Positions 36,131 through 45,004 of a DNA stretch of 64,000 nt are shown one piece after another (position 1 is the first letter of the stretch; the number at the start of each line of letters is the position of its first letter). The translations under genes and the position numbers were made by a program. The stretch spans positions 1-64,000 of the forward strand of contig NZ_FOOU01000004.1 of NCBI RefSeq assembly GCF_900113275.1, read 5' to 3'. A model generated the notes under the pieces. That model made no database searches and was not told where the DNA came from. It worked only from the letters and a program-made list of their open reading frames with translations. The stretch comes from Neptunomonas qingdaonensis. Lineage in GTDB: Bacteria; Pseudomonadota; Gammaproteobacteria; Pseudomonadales; Balneatricaceae.

Positions 36131-37642
36131 ATGGGCAATATTTCTAACCCCACACATGAGCAAAGTTCTGTGCCTCAACAAAATGAGGATGAACTTAATT
36201 ACGAGCAAAAACATAAGCCGAGTTCAGATTTTAATACGAGAGAAGAATATTTAGAGCACGAATTGCAAATAATGGCGCCTAAACGCTGGCGGCCTAATTT
36301 GCCTTTCAGAGATTATCGATTTGAGCCAGAAGACAGTATACCGGCAATGGCGGGTACTATTGGTAAAGTGGTAATGGTGGGCGCAATAGCCGCAACCTTT
36401 GCCGCTCCTCTTGGGCTTGATGAAAGCTTTATTTTAGAAAACGTGCGCTATGAATTGCTCATCGCCTCTTTCTTCATTATTATTTTTTCGGGCTTTCTAC
36501 TGCCCACTGCTAACCTGGCAGGTACTCATGGTCCGCTAATTCCTCTGATTCCTATTGTGGTCGCCGCAGGCGGTCACCCTATGGCATTTGGACTACTCAT
36601 TGGTGCTTTTGGTTTGATGTTGGCCATCAGTAAAGGCGGAAGCATGCTGGCAAACCTTACCAGTAAGGGCGTTTGCGGTGGATTATTGCTGTACCTTGGG
36701 TTTGTCGGCACCATTTCGCAGGTTAAAAAGCTGTTCACCTGGGGTGAAGACATCGGTATGACACACGTTCCTTTTGTGGTCATTCTGTGTACGATTATAT
36801 TGTATGCATTACTTGAACATTGGCGAAAACGTTGGTTAGCGGTACCGCTGAGTTGCTTACTAGGCGGAACCCTGGCCTTTGCTATGGGCGCGCCTTTTGA
36901 GTTTAAAACCGGTCCTGGCTTACCTAACCTGAACCCAATGTATTGGTGGGGCGAAAATTCAGGTTGGATGCTTGGTTTACCGACTGTAGAGAGTTTTGTT
37001 GTGGTACTGCCTTTCGCTATTTTAGCCGTGGCAATGTGGTCTCCTGATTTCTTAGGGCATCAAGTATTTCAAAAAATCAGTTACCCTGAACGCACTGAAA
37101 AGGTACAAATGAACATTGACGACACCATGACCAGTGCGTCTATTCGTCAAACCTTCGGTTCCCTGTTAGGTGGGGCTAACTTTGCGTCGTCTTGGGGGAC
37201 ATATATAGTTCCAGCGGCTATCGCTAAGCGCCCTATTCCTGCAGGAGCGTTACTAACAGCCCTGTTTTGTATAGTGGCTGGTCTATGGGGCTACCCCATG
37301 GACTTAGCGATATGGCAACCCGTGCTTTGCGTTGCATTAGTGGTGGGGGTATTTATTCCGTTGCTTGAAGCCGGAATGGAAATGACCCGTGAAGGTAAAA
37401 CAACACAATCAGCAGCGATTGTTGTATTTGCTTCTGCACTGGTTAACCCTGCTTTTGGTTGGTCGCTTACGATGCTGCTTGATAACCTTGGCTTGGTTGG
37501 GTGTAAAGAACGCAGCGCGGAGCTAACCAAGATGACTCGCTGGATTATACCGGGAGTTATGTTTGCTCTGCTAACAACCGTCATGGCTTCGGTAGGCATG
37601 TTGCCGGGTATTCCTGCATTAATTTCTAGTTTCCGCCACTAA
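36131..37642 (+). CDS. DUF3360-like multi-helix membrane protein, putative permease
   Basis: 503 residues. A charged cytoplasmic N-terminus (about 1-75) leads to ten or more membrane helices, with SGFLLPTANLAGTHGPLIPL and GFGLMLAISKGG-like segments and a SSWGTYIVPAAIAKRPIP loop. I assign DUF3360 from memory of the pattern; members are uncharacterised and distantly like xanthine/uracil or SulP permeases. The ribosome site AAAGGAA is good. It is a single gene closed by a 12-base-pair terminator. Synonymous codon choice looks more G/T-ending than in neighbours, a weak hint of transfer. Confidence 0.7.
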   Translation: MGNISNPTHEQSSVPQQNEDELNYEQKHKPSSDFNTREEYLEHELQIMAPKRWRPNLPFRDYRFEPEDSIPAMAGTIGKVVMVGAIAATFAAPLGLDESFILENVRYELLIASFFIIIFSGFLLPTANLAGTHGPLIPLIPIVVAAGGHPMAFGLLIGAFGLMLAISKGGSMLANLTSKGVCGGLLLYLGFVGTISQVKKLFTWGEDIGMTHVPFVVILCTIILYALLEHWRKRWLAVPLSCLLGGTLAFAMGAPFEFKTGPGLPNLNPMYWWGENSGWMLGLPTVESFVVVLPFAILAVAMWSPDFLGHQVFQKISYPERTEKVQMNIDDTMTSASIRQTFGSLLGGANFASSWGTYIVPAAIAKRPIPAGALLTALFCIVAGLWGYPMDLAIWQPVLCVALVVGVFIPLLEAGMEMTREGKTTQSAAIVVFASALVNPAFGWSLTMLLDNLGLVGCKERSAELTKMTRWIIPGVMFALLTTVMASVGMLPGIPALISSFRH

Positions 37643-37648
37643 AAATTA

Positions 37649-37680
37649 CTGGCTAAGCCCTATGGGCTTAGCCAGGTTTT
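37649..37680 (+). terminator. Terminator of the DUF3360-like gene
   Basis: CTGGCTAAGCCC (37649-37660), TAT loop and GGGCTTAGCCAG (37664-37675), then GTTTT. A perfect 12-base-pair stem. Confidence 0.88.
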
Positions 37681-37795
37681 ATGCAACTTGACTGGAGCTG
37701 TCAGCCCGCGTTTAACGACATTTCTCTGGTAGTCGCGAACGATGGGGCTGTCATACCAGGCAGAAAGGAAGGAATAAAGATGCGGCTATTTGTAT

Positions 37796-37838
37796 GCACT
37801 AACGCAGGAGTTACAAAACAAATCTCTTGCGCTAGTGC
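37796..37838. repeat. Inverted repeat after the TRAP permease gene
   Basis: GCACTAACGCA (37796-37806) pairs with TGCGCTAGTGC (37828-37838) with a single wobble; 21-base loop. It lies 25 bases beyond the TRAP permease stop. It lacks a T run, so it may be a processing or stability hairpin for the TRAP mRNA rather than a normal terminator. Confidence 0.45.
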
Positions 37839-37863
37839 CGGATAGTTAATTTAGCTTACTGGT

Positions 37864-39999
37864 TTAGGTAGTCACCGGTTTAGCTTCTGAGTCACGACGG
37901 CTATACATAAACACCGCAACAAAAACAGCCAACGATATCAGGTTGATAACAATCATATGGTGCGGCCAGAGCAAACCAAGACCCGCCGCGCCAGAGATCA
38001 GTCGCATTATCAAGGATAAACGTCCCTCTAAATAACCTTCCATAAACCCGACTAAGGCGTACATACCAAACAGTGCAAAAACAAAAATTGTTAACACTTC
38101 AACAGCTGACCCACCAATGAAATTGGTATAAGCAAACAGCACAGGTACAACATACAGACCTTTTGCAATTTTCCATGCCATAACTCCTGTTGCCATCGGA
38201 GGAGTCCCGGCAATGGCAGCCGCCGCAAAAGCAGTTAAACAAACCGGCGGGGTGACATTGGAGTCTTGTGATAACCAGAAAATAATCATATGAGCTGACA
38301 ATAACAACATCGATAAAGATACCGGATCTATCGCCTGTTGTAATATCTGGCCTTTTAAGTCAGCCGGGATCATATCAACTAACCCAAGCGCACTCGCTTC
38401 AGACATAGGTGCCGCAAGTAATGCCGCTTTATCCATATCCACCAGCATGAAGAATGATTTCGCCACCTCTGGCAAGGTTCCATCTACGATCAGCTGTACT
38501 AACTGCATTTCTGCCATCAGGTTATATAACGCAGGCGCAGACAAGGTAGCTAATACAATATAGGCAGCCGTTACCGGTAAACCCATACCAAGCACTAAGG
38601 ATGCCAACGCTACCAGCACCAGTGTAATCAGCAGACTACCGCCCGCCCACTCTGTTACCATTAACGAAAAGGTATTACCAATACCCGTCATCGCAACCAC
38701 ATTGACTACCAGACCTACAGCGATCAGCAGTATGGCCGTTGTTGCCATATTTTTAGCGCCTTGTGCCAAGGCGTCCAAAATGTCTTTCACACCCATCGGA
38801 TGCTTCGACAACCAAGAAGCCACAATCACGGACAGAATTGAAATACCCGCAGCGTAAGTGGGCGTAAAACCATAAATAAGCAGTCCTACCAGCACTCCCA
38901 GTGGCAACAGAAAATGCCAGCCCTCTTTTAATACCTCTTTAGCTGGACGGCTATCCAGCTCAACAGCATGTGCATGACTGCGCTTCGCTTCAACACGTAC
39001 ATAAAAACCAACTGACATGAAGTACAAAAGCGCCGGCAAGGCTGCAATCGCAATAATATCAACATAAGGAATCTGGGTATAAGAAGCCATAATGAAGGCA
39101 CCCGCTCCCATTACTGGCGGCATCAACTGCCCCCCTGTAGACGCAGCTGCCTCAACACCTGCCGCAAATTTAGCGGGGAAGCCCGCTTTACGCATCAACG
39201 GGATAGTGATTACCCCGGTAGAAACAGTATTAGCAACAGAAGAACCTGATACAGACCCCATTAAACCCGATCCGAGCACAGCAACAAATCCTGGGCCGCC
39301 GATAAAACGGCCGGCAGCACAGCGCGATAACTCGATAATAAACTCACCGGCGCCTGATTTAACCAAAAAAGCACCAAACAAAATAAACATAAATACATAC
39401 GTCCATGAGATACGAGCAATCTGCCCGAACATTCCCTCAGACGAAAAATAACTGCGGTACATAACGGTTTCAAGGCTAAGGCCGGCAAAACCAAACATGC
39501 CATCAATATAAGGCCCCCACCAAAACACATAGGTTAAGGCGAACAGGATCATTGTTGGAATAAACCAGCCTGTGGTGCGGCGCGTCAGTTCCAGCGCAAT
39601 ACCGATGGCCATAATGGAAAACACCCAATCCCAGGTCGAGAATTTAACCCCTCGCTCATACAACGCGTCCTCAAAACCAATCAGGTATATCGCACAGGAA
39701 ATAGCAGCTAAGCCCAGCAGAATATCTAATAAAAGAATGGATCCTTTCGCACCCGCCTGTCCTTTCACCATCGGAAACATCAGAGAGCAAAGCAATGCAA
39801 ACCCACCAAAATGGATCGCAGAAACCCACAATTCAGATAATGTCCCCAAGGTATTAAAGTAAATATGCGCAATAGCAAAGACGACGCCGGCCCAGTAGAT
39901 AAAACGGCCAACAAGGCTAGTATCATCGCGTTGCGCCAACTCCAGACTTTTCAGTTTTTCAGCAGTACTCTGCTCATCAGCATTCGATGCTTGAGTCAT
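37864..39999 (-). CDS. TRAP transporter permease, fused 4TM/12TM subunit (TAXI type)
   Basis: 711 residues, mostly membrane. It has a small-subunit-like N-terminal portion (about 25-180) fused to the large subunit (about 190-690). Family marks include GAFLVKSGAGEFIIELSRC, GSGLMGSVSGSSVANTVSTG, MPPVMGAGAFIMA and MGLPVTAAYIVLATL. These belong to the TAXI-type fused TRAP family, which moves organic acids with a sodium gradient and an extracytoplasmic binding protein. The binding protein is encoded directly upstream. A hairpin lies between the two genes. Confidence 0.92.
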   Translation of the reverse strand: MTQASNADEQSTAEKLKSLELAQRDDTSLVGRFIYWAGVVFAIAHIYFNTLGTLSELWVSAIHFGGFALLCSLMFPMVKGQAGAKGSILLLDILLGLAAISCAIYLIGFEDALYERGVKFSTWDWVFSIMAIGIALELTRRTTGWFIPTMILFALTYVFWWGPYIDGMFGFAGLSLETVMYRSYFSSEGMFGQIARISWTYVFMFILFGAFLVKSGAGEFIIELSRCAAGRFIGGPGFVAVLGSGLMGSVSGSSVANTVSTGVITIPLMRKAGFPAKFAAGVEAAASTGGQLMPPVMGAGAFIMASYTQIPYVDIIAIAALPALLYFMSVGFYVRVEAKRSHAHAVELDSRPAKEVLKEGWHFLLPLGVLVGLLIYGFTPTYAAGISILSVIVASWLSKHPMGVKDILDALAQGAKNMATTAILLIAVGLVVNVVAMTGIGNTFSLMVTEWAGGSLLITLVLVALASLVLGMGLPVTAAYIVLATLSAPALYNLMAEMQLVQLIVDGTLPEVAKSFFMLVDMDKAALLAAPMSEASALGLVDMIPADLKGQILQQAIDPVSLSMLLLSAHMIIFWLSQDSNVTPPVCLTAFAAAAIAGTPPMATGVMAWKIAKGLYVVPVLFAYTNFIGGSAVEVLTIFVFALFGMYALVGFMEGYLEGRLSLIMRLISGAAGLGLLWPHHMIVINLISLAVFVAVFMYSRRDSEAKPVTT

Positions 40000-40052
40000 A
40001 ATCGCTCACCCGTGATGTTGGATCTGTTTGAAAATAATGACAAAGAAATAGC

Positions 40053-40079
40053 CGATGCAGCCCTGGCTGGGCCACATCG
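40053..40079 (-). other. Intercistronic hairpin between the TAXI binding protein and permease genes
   Basis: CGATG-CA-GCCC-TGGCT-GGGC-CA-CATCG folds into a stem with a 2x2 internal loop. It is in the 92-base gap of the operon and has no T run, so it probably protects the binding-protein mRNA 3' end, allowing more binding protein than permease. That is inference. Confidence 0.5.
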
Positions 40080-40091
40080 TGTTTTAACAGA

Positions 40092-41120
40092 TTATTCCGC
40101 TATCAGATGATCAGGAATGGTCAATCCCATCTCTTTGTAATAACGTGCCGCACCTGGGTGCAATGGTAAAGGCAGACCTACAATCGCTTTTTCCAGCGAC
40201 ATCGCTTTAGTTGCTTTATGAATTCCATTCAGAAACGGAAGGTTTTCATAAAATGTTTTTGTCAGTAAATAAACATCATTTTCTGAGACGTCATCGCGCA
40301 CTGCCAGGAAGTTAGGCTGTGCCATTGTGTTGATCTCTTTTGTTTGCCCAGGATAAGTGTTAGCCGGGATGTTAAAACGAGTCCACAGCTTATAATGACC
40401 GTTAGCTCTTTCGATCTGTTCATCGGTAAAGTCAAGAACGGTAATATCGCTGCCCGTAGAAGCATATGCGCGTGTAATGGCAGATGTTGGTACACCTGAT
40501 GGGATATTCATGCCTTCAATTGTACCGTTTTGCAGAGCATCTGCTGATGATCCATACCCCATATACGCCATATTAAGCGACTCAGTATCAATTCCCAGAT
40601 TATTCAGAATGGCCAGCCCAGAGCCTTCTGTACCCGAGTTTTTCTTACCGATAGAGAATTTCTCACCTTTCAAAGCACTCAGATCATCGATAGTACCCGT
40701 CTTGGCGAACTTGCTCTTGATCACAAATTGCTCAACATTTTGCCATAACATGGTAATAGAACGCAGATTTTTCTGTGGACCAGCATTAGCTAACTGGCCT
40801 TCTCCCTCCCATGCCCATGCACCATACAGTCCTTGCAAAATAGCGAATTGCGCTTCATTTTCACCCATTAACTTAAGGTTCTCGCCTGAACCTGCAGAGT
40901 TAATAGCTGACAAAGAGATTTTATTAGTGGGTTCGAGCTTAATTTTTGCCAATGTTGCTAATGCAACGCCCACTGGATAATAAGTACCACCGGTTGAGGC
41001 GGTAGCCAGAATATAGGAACGTTTCTCTTCAGCCTGAGCCAATCCGCTGACGCCAGCTACCGTACTCAACGCAACAGCCATTGAGAGTGTTTTAATCAAT
41101 GAGCGTTTACTAATTTTCAT
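40092..41120 (-). CDS. TAXI family TRAP solute-binding protein
   Basis: 342 residues. A signal peptide (about 1-30, ending GVSGLAQA) is followed by YILATASTGGTYYPVGVALA, the conserved TAXI start that binds the ligand carboxylate. Further family marks: GSGENLKLMGENEAQFAILQ, FSIGKKNSGTEGSGLAIL, and LPLHPGAARYYKE near the C-terminus. It is periplasmic and delivers substrate to the fused permease encoded next. The ligand cannot be read from sequence. AAGGTGG precedes the ATG. Expression is likely driven by the sigma-54 promoter just upstream. Confidence 0.93.
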   Translation of the reverse strand: MKISKRSLIKTLSMAVALSTVAGVSGLAQAEEKRSYILATASTGGTYYPVGVALATLAKIKLEPTNKISLSAINSAGSGENLKLMGENEAQFAILQGLYGAWAWEGEGQLANAGPQKNLRSITMLWQNVEQFVIKSKFAKTGTIDDLSALKGEKFSIGKKNSGTEGSGLAILNNLGIDTESLNMAYMGYGSSADALQNGTIEGMNIPSGVPTSAITRAYASTGSDITVLDFTDEQIERANGHYKLWTRFNIPANTYPGQTKEINTMAQPNFLAVRDDVSENDVYLLTKTFYENLPFLNGIHKATKAMSLEKAIVGLPLPLHPGAARYYKEMGLTIPDHLIAE

Positions 41121-41198
41121 TCTGCCACCTTATTTATCTATTTATTGTTGTTTAACAAATATAACACGAATATTTTAGTTAGAATTCAGATTACAGAT

Positions 41199-41214
41199 AG
41201 CGAATATCGGGCCA
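41199..41214 (-). promoter_or_regulatory. Sigma-54 (-24/-12) promoter of the TAXI-TRAP operon
   Basis: Read on the minus strand: TGGCCCG-ATAT-TCGCT, against the consensus TGGCACG-N4-TTGCT. GG and GC are in place with the required 10 bases between them, and only two other positions differ. The predicted start is near 41188, leaving a leader of about 68 bases. A sigma-54 activator gene lies immediately upstream. Confidence 0.7.
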
Positions 41215-41274
41215 ACAAACGCAACCCACTGTTTTATATCAAATAAATAAATTTAAAATTATTAGTTACCAATA

Positions 41275-41331
41275 AATGAGCACTTTTTGGCTGATTACCC
41301 AAGAATGAATAAGCAAAAAATGGCTTATTCA
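41275..41331. promoter_or_regulatory. Two matched activator sites (UAS) for the TRAP operon
   Basis: Site A, 41275-41296: AATGAGC-N8-GCTGATT. Site B, 41306-41331: TGAATAAGC-N8-GCTTATTCA, a perfect 9-base dyad. Both follow AATnAGC-N8-GCTnATT. Centres are 33 bases apart, about three turns, and lie about 98 and 131 bases upstream of the predicted start, the usual place for sigma-54 activator sites. Confidence 0.65.
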
Positions 41332-41424
41332 GGAAATCACCTCAGTACCTGATGGTTAAAAGGCTGCAGCGATATCAGCAGGACAAGAAAGTGAGAAGAG
41401 AACTTCTGATGAGCTATTTATTGC

Positions 41425-42789
41425 CTATTCCTTAAAATCCGTTCTGCTGATCCCATAACGAATCATTTTTTGATTCAAGGTCCGACGCGGCAGATCAAGC
41501 TGCTCCATTGTATCCTTGATACTTCCCTGAAACCGACTTAACGATTCTTTAATGACTTGCGCTTCAAAATTGGCCACCTGAGTCGCCAATGACACATCGC
41601 GAAATGGACGAGACTCAGTCGCAGACATACCTTCCGCTGATAACAAAATATCTGCAACGGACAAGTCTGAATCTAAGGAATAGCGAATAGCGAAATTTTT
41701 TAACTCTCGTACATTGCCGGGCCAGTGATAGCTGGTTAATGTGGACAGGTCATTAGCAGAGAGCGTTCGCTGTCGCTTGTCATGATCCACGGCCATAATT
41801 TTCAAATAGTGATTAAATAGCAGCGGGACGTCTTCAAGCCGCTCTCTTAAGGGAGAAATATGCAGCTGTGAAATATTCAGGCGATAAAACAAATCCTCTC
41901 TGAAGTTATCATCTTCTCTCAAATCAACTTTTGCCGCCGCAATCACACGAAGATCGACACTGATAGGATTATTTGAGCCTAAACGCTCAATGATGCCCTC
42001 CTGAAATGCACGCAGCAATTTAATCTGCAAGTTCTGAGGCATGCTCTCTATTTCATCCAGAAACAAAGTGCCTTTATCAGAATATTCAAATTTTCCGATA
42101 CGCTTCTTCGCAGCACTGGTAAAAGCGCCGGCTTCATGACCAAATAACTCGCTTTCTATTAACGACTCAGGAATAGCTCCGCAGTTGATTGGCACAAAGT
42201 TATTTGTTTTCCGGTGGCTGTATTCATGTAAACACTGCGCAACCAACTCCTTGCCAGTGCCGGTTTCTCCATAGACAATTACATTGGTATCCTGCTCTGC
42301 CAGCTTTAATAACTCCCGCTTCAGACGCTGAATAACAGGCGAAATGCCAATAATCTTGGTATCGATACCTGACTGAGATGCCAAGGTATGCTGAAGTTGC
42401 TGATTCTCCAATACAAGCCGACGCTTCTCACAGGCCCTGTGTACAGTCTCTACCAAACGATCAGGCACAAACGGTTTTTCAATGAAATCATAAGCACCAT
42501 CACGCATCGAACTAATGGCCATATCAACATCGCCATGCGCAGTCAGCAATATCACAGGCAACCCGGGTACTTTTTGCAATATTGCTCGCATAAACTGCAA
42601 TCCATCCATGCCAGGCATACGCACATCCGTGATAACAACCCCTGAAAATGAATCATCAATCATTGTTAATGCTTGCTCAGCAGACGCAAAGCTATCAACC
42701 ATAAATCCGCAGATTTTCAACCATTGCTCGGTCGATTGACGCACTATTGCTTCATCATCAACCAACAGAACACGCTCACAATTATCCAA
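41425..42789 (-). CDS. DctD-like sigma-54-dependent response regulator
   Basis: 454 residues. The receiver domain (about 5-120) has the phosphoacceptor Asp55 in VVITDVRMPG, plus Thr83 and Lys105. The AAA+ domain (about 145-375) has Walker A GETGTGKE at 174-181 and Walker B LFLDEIES. The sigma-54 contact loop reads GAFTSA at 221-226 rather than the usual GAFTGA. A Fis-type helix-turn-helix (about 420-447) ends the protein. Overlaps the sensor kinase gene by eight bases. It almost certainly controls the TAXI-TRAP operon next to it. Confidence 0.92.
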   Translation of the reverse strand: MDNCERVLLVDDEAIVRQSTEQWLKICGFMVDSFASAEQALTMIDDSFSGVVITDVRMPGMDGLQFMRAILQKVPGLPVILLTAHGDVDMAISSMRDGAYDFIEKPFVPDRLVETVHRACEKRRLVLENQQLQHTLASQSGIDTKIIGISPVIQRLKRELLKLAEQDTNVIVYGETGTGKELVAQCLHEYSHRKTNNFVPINCGAIPESLIESELFGHEAGAFTSAAKKRIGKFEYSDKGTLFLDEIESMPQNLQIKLLRAFQEGIIERLGSNNPISVDLRVIAAAKVDLREDDNFREDLFYRLNISQLHISPLRERLEDVPLLFNHYLKIMAVDHDKRQRTLSANDLSTLTSYHWPGNVRELKNFAIRYSLDSDLSVADILLSAEGMSATESRPFRDVSLATQVANFEAQVIKESLSRFQGSIKDTMEQLDLPRRTLNQKMIRYGISRTDFKE

Positions 42790-44866
42790 TCAAAAAATCC
42801 TCTTTGCTGTTAACAGCTAACGGTAAAGAAACGGTAAAACACAAGCCTTGCGTGTGATTGCGGCTCACCTGAATGTTACCGCCGACGTCACGAATAATAC
42901 TGTCCACTATCGACAACCCTAAACCTAAACCGTCGCCCATTTTTTTGGAGGTATAAAATGGCTCAAACATATGCAGTAACTGGTCATCAGTAGCTCCTTC
43001 ACCACTATCCTGGACCTCAAGAACGGCTGTACCTTCAGCGCAACTAAGCCGTAGAGATACCTCCCCGGATGCTGATAACGGTATTGCATCAGAGGCGTTT
43101 TTAATCAGATTAGTCAGCACTTGCTCAAGACGCACCTCGTCTGCTTGCACCCAACAAACATCCAGATCGCATTCAAAAATACAGTTAATACGCTGTTCTG
43201 AAAAGAGAAATTCATAATGTTTTAATACGCGCTTGATCGCGGAAATTAATTCAGCGGTGCCACGTTTATCCGGATTTTTATAAGCAAATGACTTTAGCTG
43301 ACCAGTGATCAGCGCCATACGGTCTACCAGACTGTTTAACAGATCAAGATTCTCGCTGAGTAGTTCAGGCTGTTCTTTTATACGCTTAACGATAGCAAGA
43401 TAATTGCGCATCGCCGTTAATGGCTGATTTAATTCGTGAACAATCGCCGTTGACATTCGTCCTAATGCTGCCAGCTTCTCAGCTTGAACCAGATCGCTTT
43501 GCGCCGCTTGTAAGGCCTTAGTGCGCTCCGCAACTTTATGCTCAAGAGATTCATTGACCTCACGTAGCGTATGTTCCAAGCGTTTGCGGCGTGTAATATC
43601 AATCACCGTCACCAGGTAGCTGGGCTCAGGAACAGCGGTCATCATCCTGATTGAAAACAACAACGGAAACATCGATCCATCCGAGCGTTTACCGACAACC
43701 TCGTAGCCCGTAATGGGCGTAAACTCTCCCCGAGTCAAGCCATCTAACCAGCGTTTAAGCGGTGTAAACTGCTCAAGATCTGTAAATAATATATGTAGTG
43801 GCTGCCCGATAATCAGTGCCAGCGATACACCAAATTGTTGCATTACCATCGGATTGATAAAAACAATCGAGCCTCGCTTATCCACTGTAATCAACCCCAC
43901 CTGCGCCGTATTAATAATGTAACGCTGTCGTTGTTCACTGTCTCTCTGGGCGCGGATAACGTCCAACTGCGAACGTCGTTTTAACCTGAATTCGCGCAAA
44001 TAAAGTACAAGCAATGCCAGCGCCAAACAACCGCCCGCCACGGTAAAACCGACATACGAGGCGCGCTGTTCAGCCGCCTCAACCGGATTCAACGTTCCCA
44101 CACTCCACCCCAAATCATCCAGCTCCACAGCCATATTTAATTTAACACCGCTTGCATGCTTCCATAGCTGTATATCCCGGCCATCATTCAGTGTCTCTGA
44201 GTGCAGCGGTGTCAGAGGCCAGAAATCATCGGCTCCCTGCGCTAAAAGCTGACTGGCAAACAACAACTGATCACCCTGACCCGACACATAAAATGAATAA
44301 TCAGCAGAAAGTAGTTCGTTAATCTTGGAGATATCAAGCCGCATCACCGACACACCGATCAACATCTGACGATGATAAATAGGGGCTGAGAGGTAATAAG
44401 AGGGCCGCAACGGGGCTCCATCCAACATAAAATGCCGCCCCTGCTCACCAGAAATGGCCTGTGTAAAAAAAGGAGCATCCTGATAAATACGGGCAGCCTT
44501 CGGATCCTGGTCACGCCAATTACTATAAGCCACTACCCGTCCTGCTAAATCAAGCACTAGCAGAGCAGCAGAACCCGCCACCAGATTGGTTTGTTCCAGA
44601 TAACGGCTGACGCGAATAATTTTGTCCGGATTAGGCTGAACCAACAGATCCTTGACATCACGGTTCTGTGAAAGCAGAAAAGGCAGGTATCGATACTGGT
44701 CAATGGCATTACGCAGTGCGCTGATAGTATCCAGTAAACGAACGGAACCTTGCTTGTGTACCTCAACCAATCCCCAATCGCGGGTATAAACATAGGATTG
44801 CCAGGATAAAATCAGACTACAAAGCAGCGCAACTATTGATAATGATATTGCTCGTTGTTTTCGCAA
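42782..44866 (-). CDS. DctB-like sensor histidine kinase
   Basis: 694 residues. A membrane helix (about 8-24) and a second (about 272-290) flank a periplasmic double-Cache-like sensor. A PAS domain (about 312-428) and coiled coil lead to the dimerisation domain with His477 in STAIVHELNQPL. The ATPase has the N box NLIKNASDA, G1 DSGEG and G2 GDGLGLGLSI. It is the DctB class, which senses organic acids directly or with the transporter's binding protein. First in a two-gene operon with the response regulator. Confidence 0.92.
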   Translation of the reverse strand: MRKQRAISLSIVALLCSLILSWQSYVYTRDWGLVEVHKQGSVRLLDTISALRNAIDQYRYLPFLLSQNRDVKDLLVQPNPDKIIRVSRYLEQTNLVAGSAALLVLDLAGRVVAYSNWRDQDPKAARIYQDAPFFTQAISGEQGRHFMLDGAPLRPSYYLSAPIYHRQMLIGVSVMRLDISKINELLSADYSFYVSGQGDQLLFASQLLAQGADDFWPLTPLHSETLNDGRDIQLWKHASGVKLNMAVELDDLGWSVGTLNPVEAAEQRASYVGFTVAGGCLALALLVLYLREFRLKRRSQLDVIRAQRDSEQRQRYIINTAQVGLITVDKRGSIVFINPMVMQQFGVSLALIIGQPLHILFTDLEQFTPLKRWLDGLTRGEFTPITGYEVVGKRSDGSMFPLLFSIRMMTAVPEPSYLVTVIDITRRKRLEHTLREVNESLEHKVAERTKALQAAQSDLVQAEKLAALGRMSTAIVHELNQPLTAMRNYLAIVKRIKEQPELLSENLDLLNSLVDRMALITGQLKSFAYKNPDKRGTAELISAIKRVLKHYEFLFSEQRINCIFECDLDVCWVQADEVRLEQVLTNLIKNASDAIPLSASGEVSLRLSCAEGTAVLEVQDSGEGATDDQLLHMFEPFYTSKKMGDGLGLGLSIVDSIIRDVGGNIQVSRNHTQGLCFTVSLPLAVNSKEDFLIG

Positions 44867-45004
44867 AGCCCCACCTTTTATTATGTTGTGTAGTCGCGCA
44901 GAATTCGTTCATATTATTGCTTAGAAAATTTCAACCTGTACGCATCCCTATGACATAATAACTGATTAATCGACTCACTACTGACTGATGGAAATCACTA
45001 TATC

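Noticed and set aside
37796..37838. The inverted repeat after the TRAP genes as an integron attC site
   Set aside because: It lacks the RYYYAAC and GTTRRRY core sites, and there is no integrase or cassette array.
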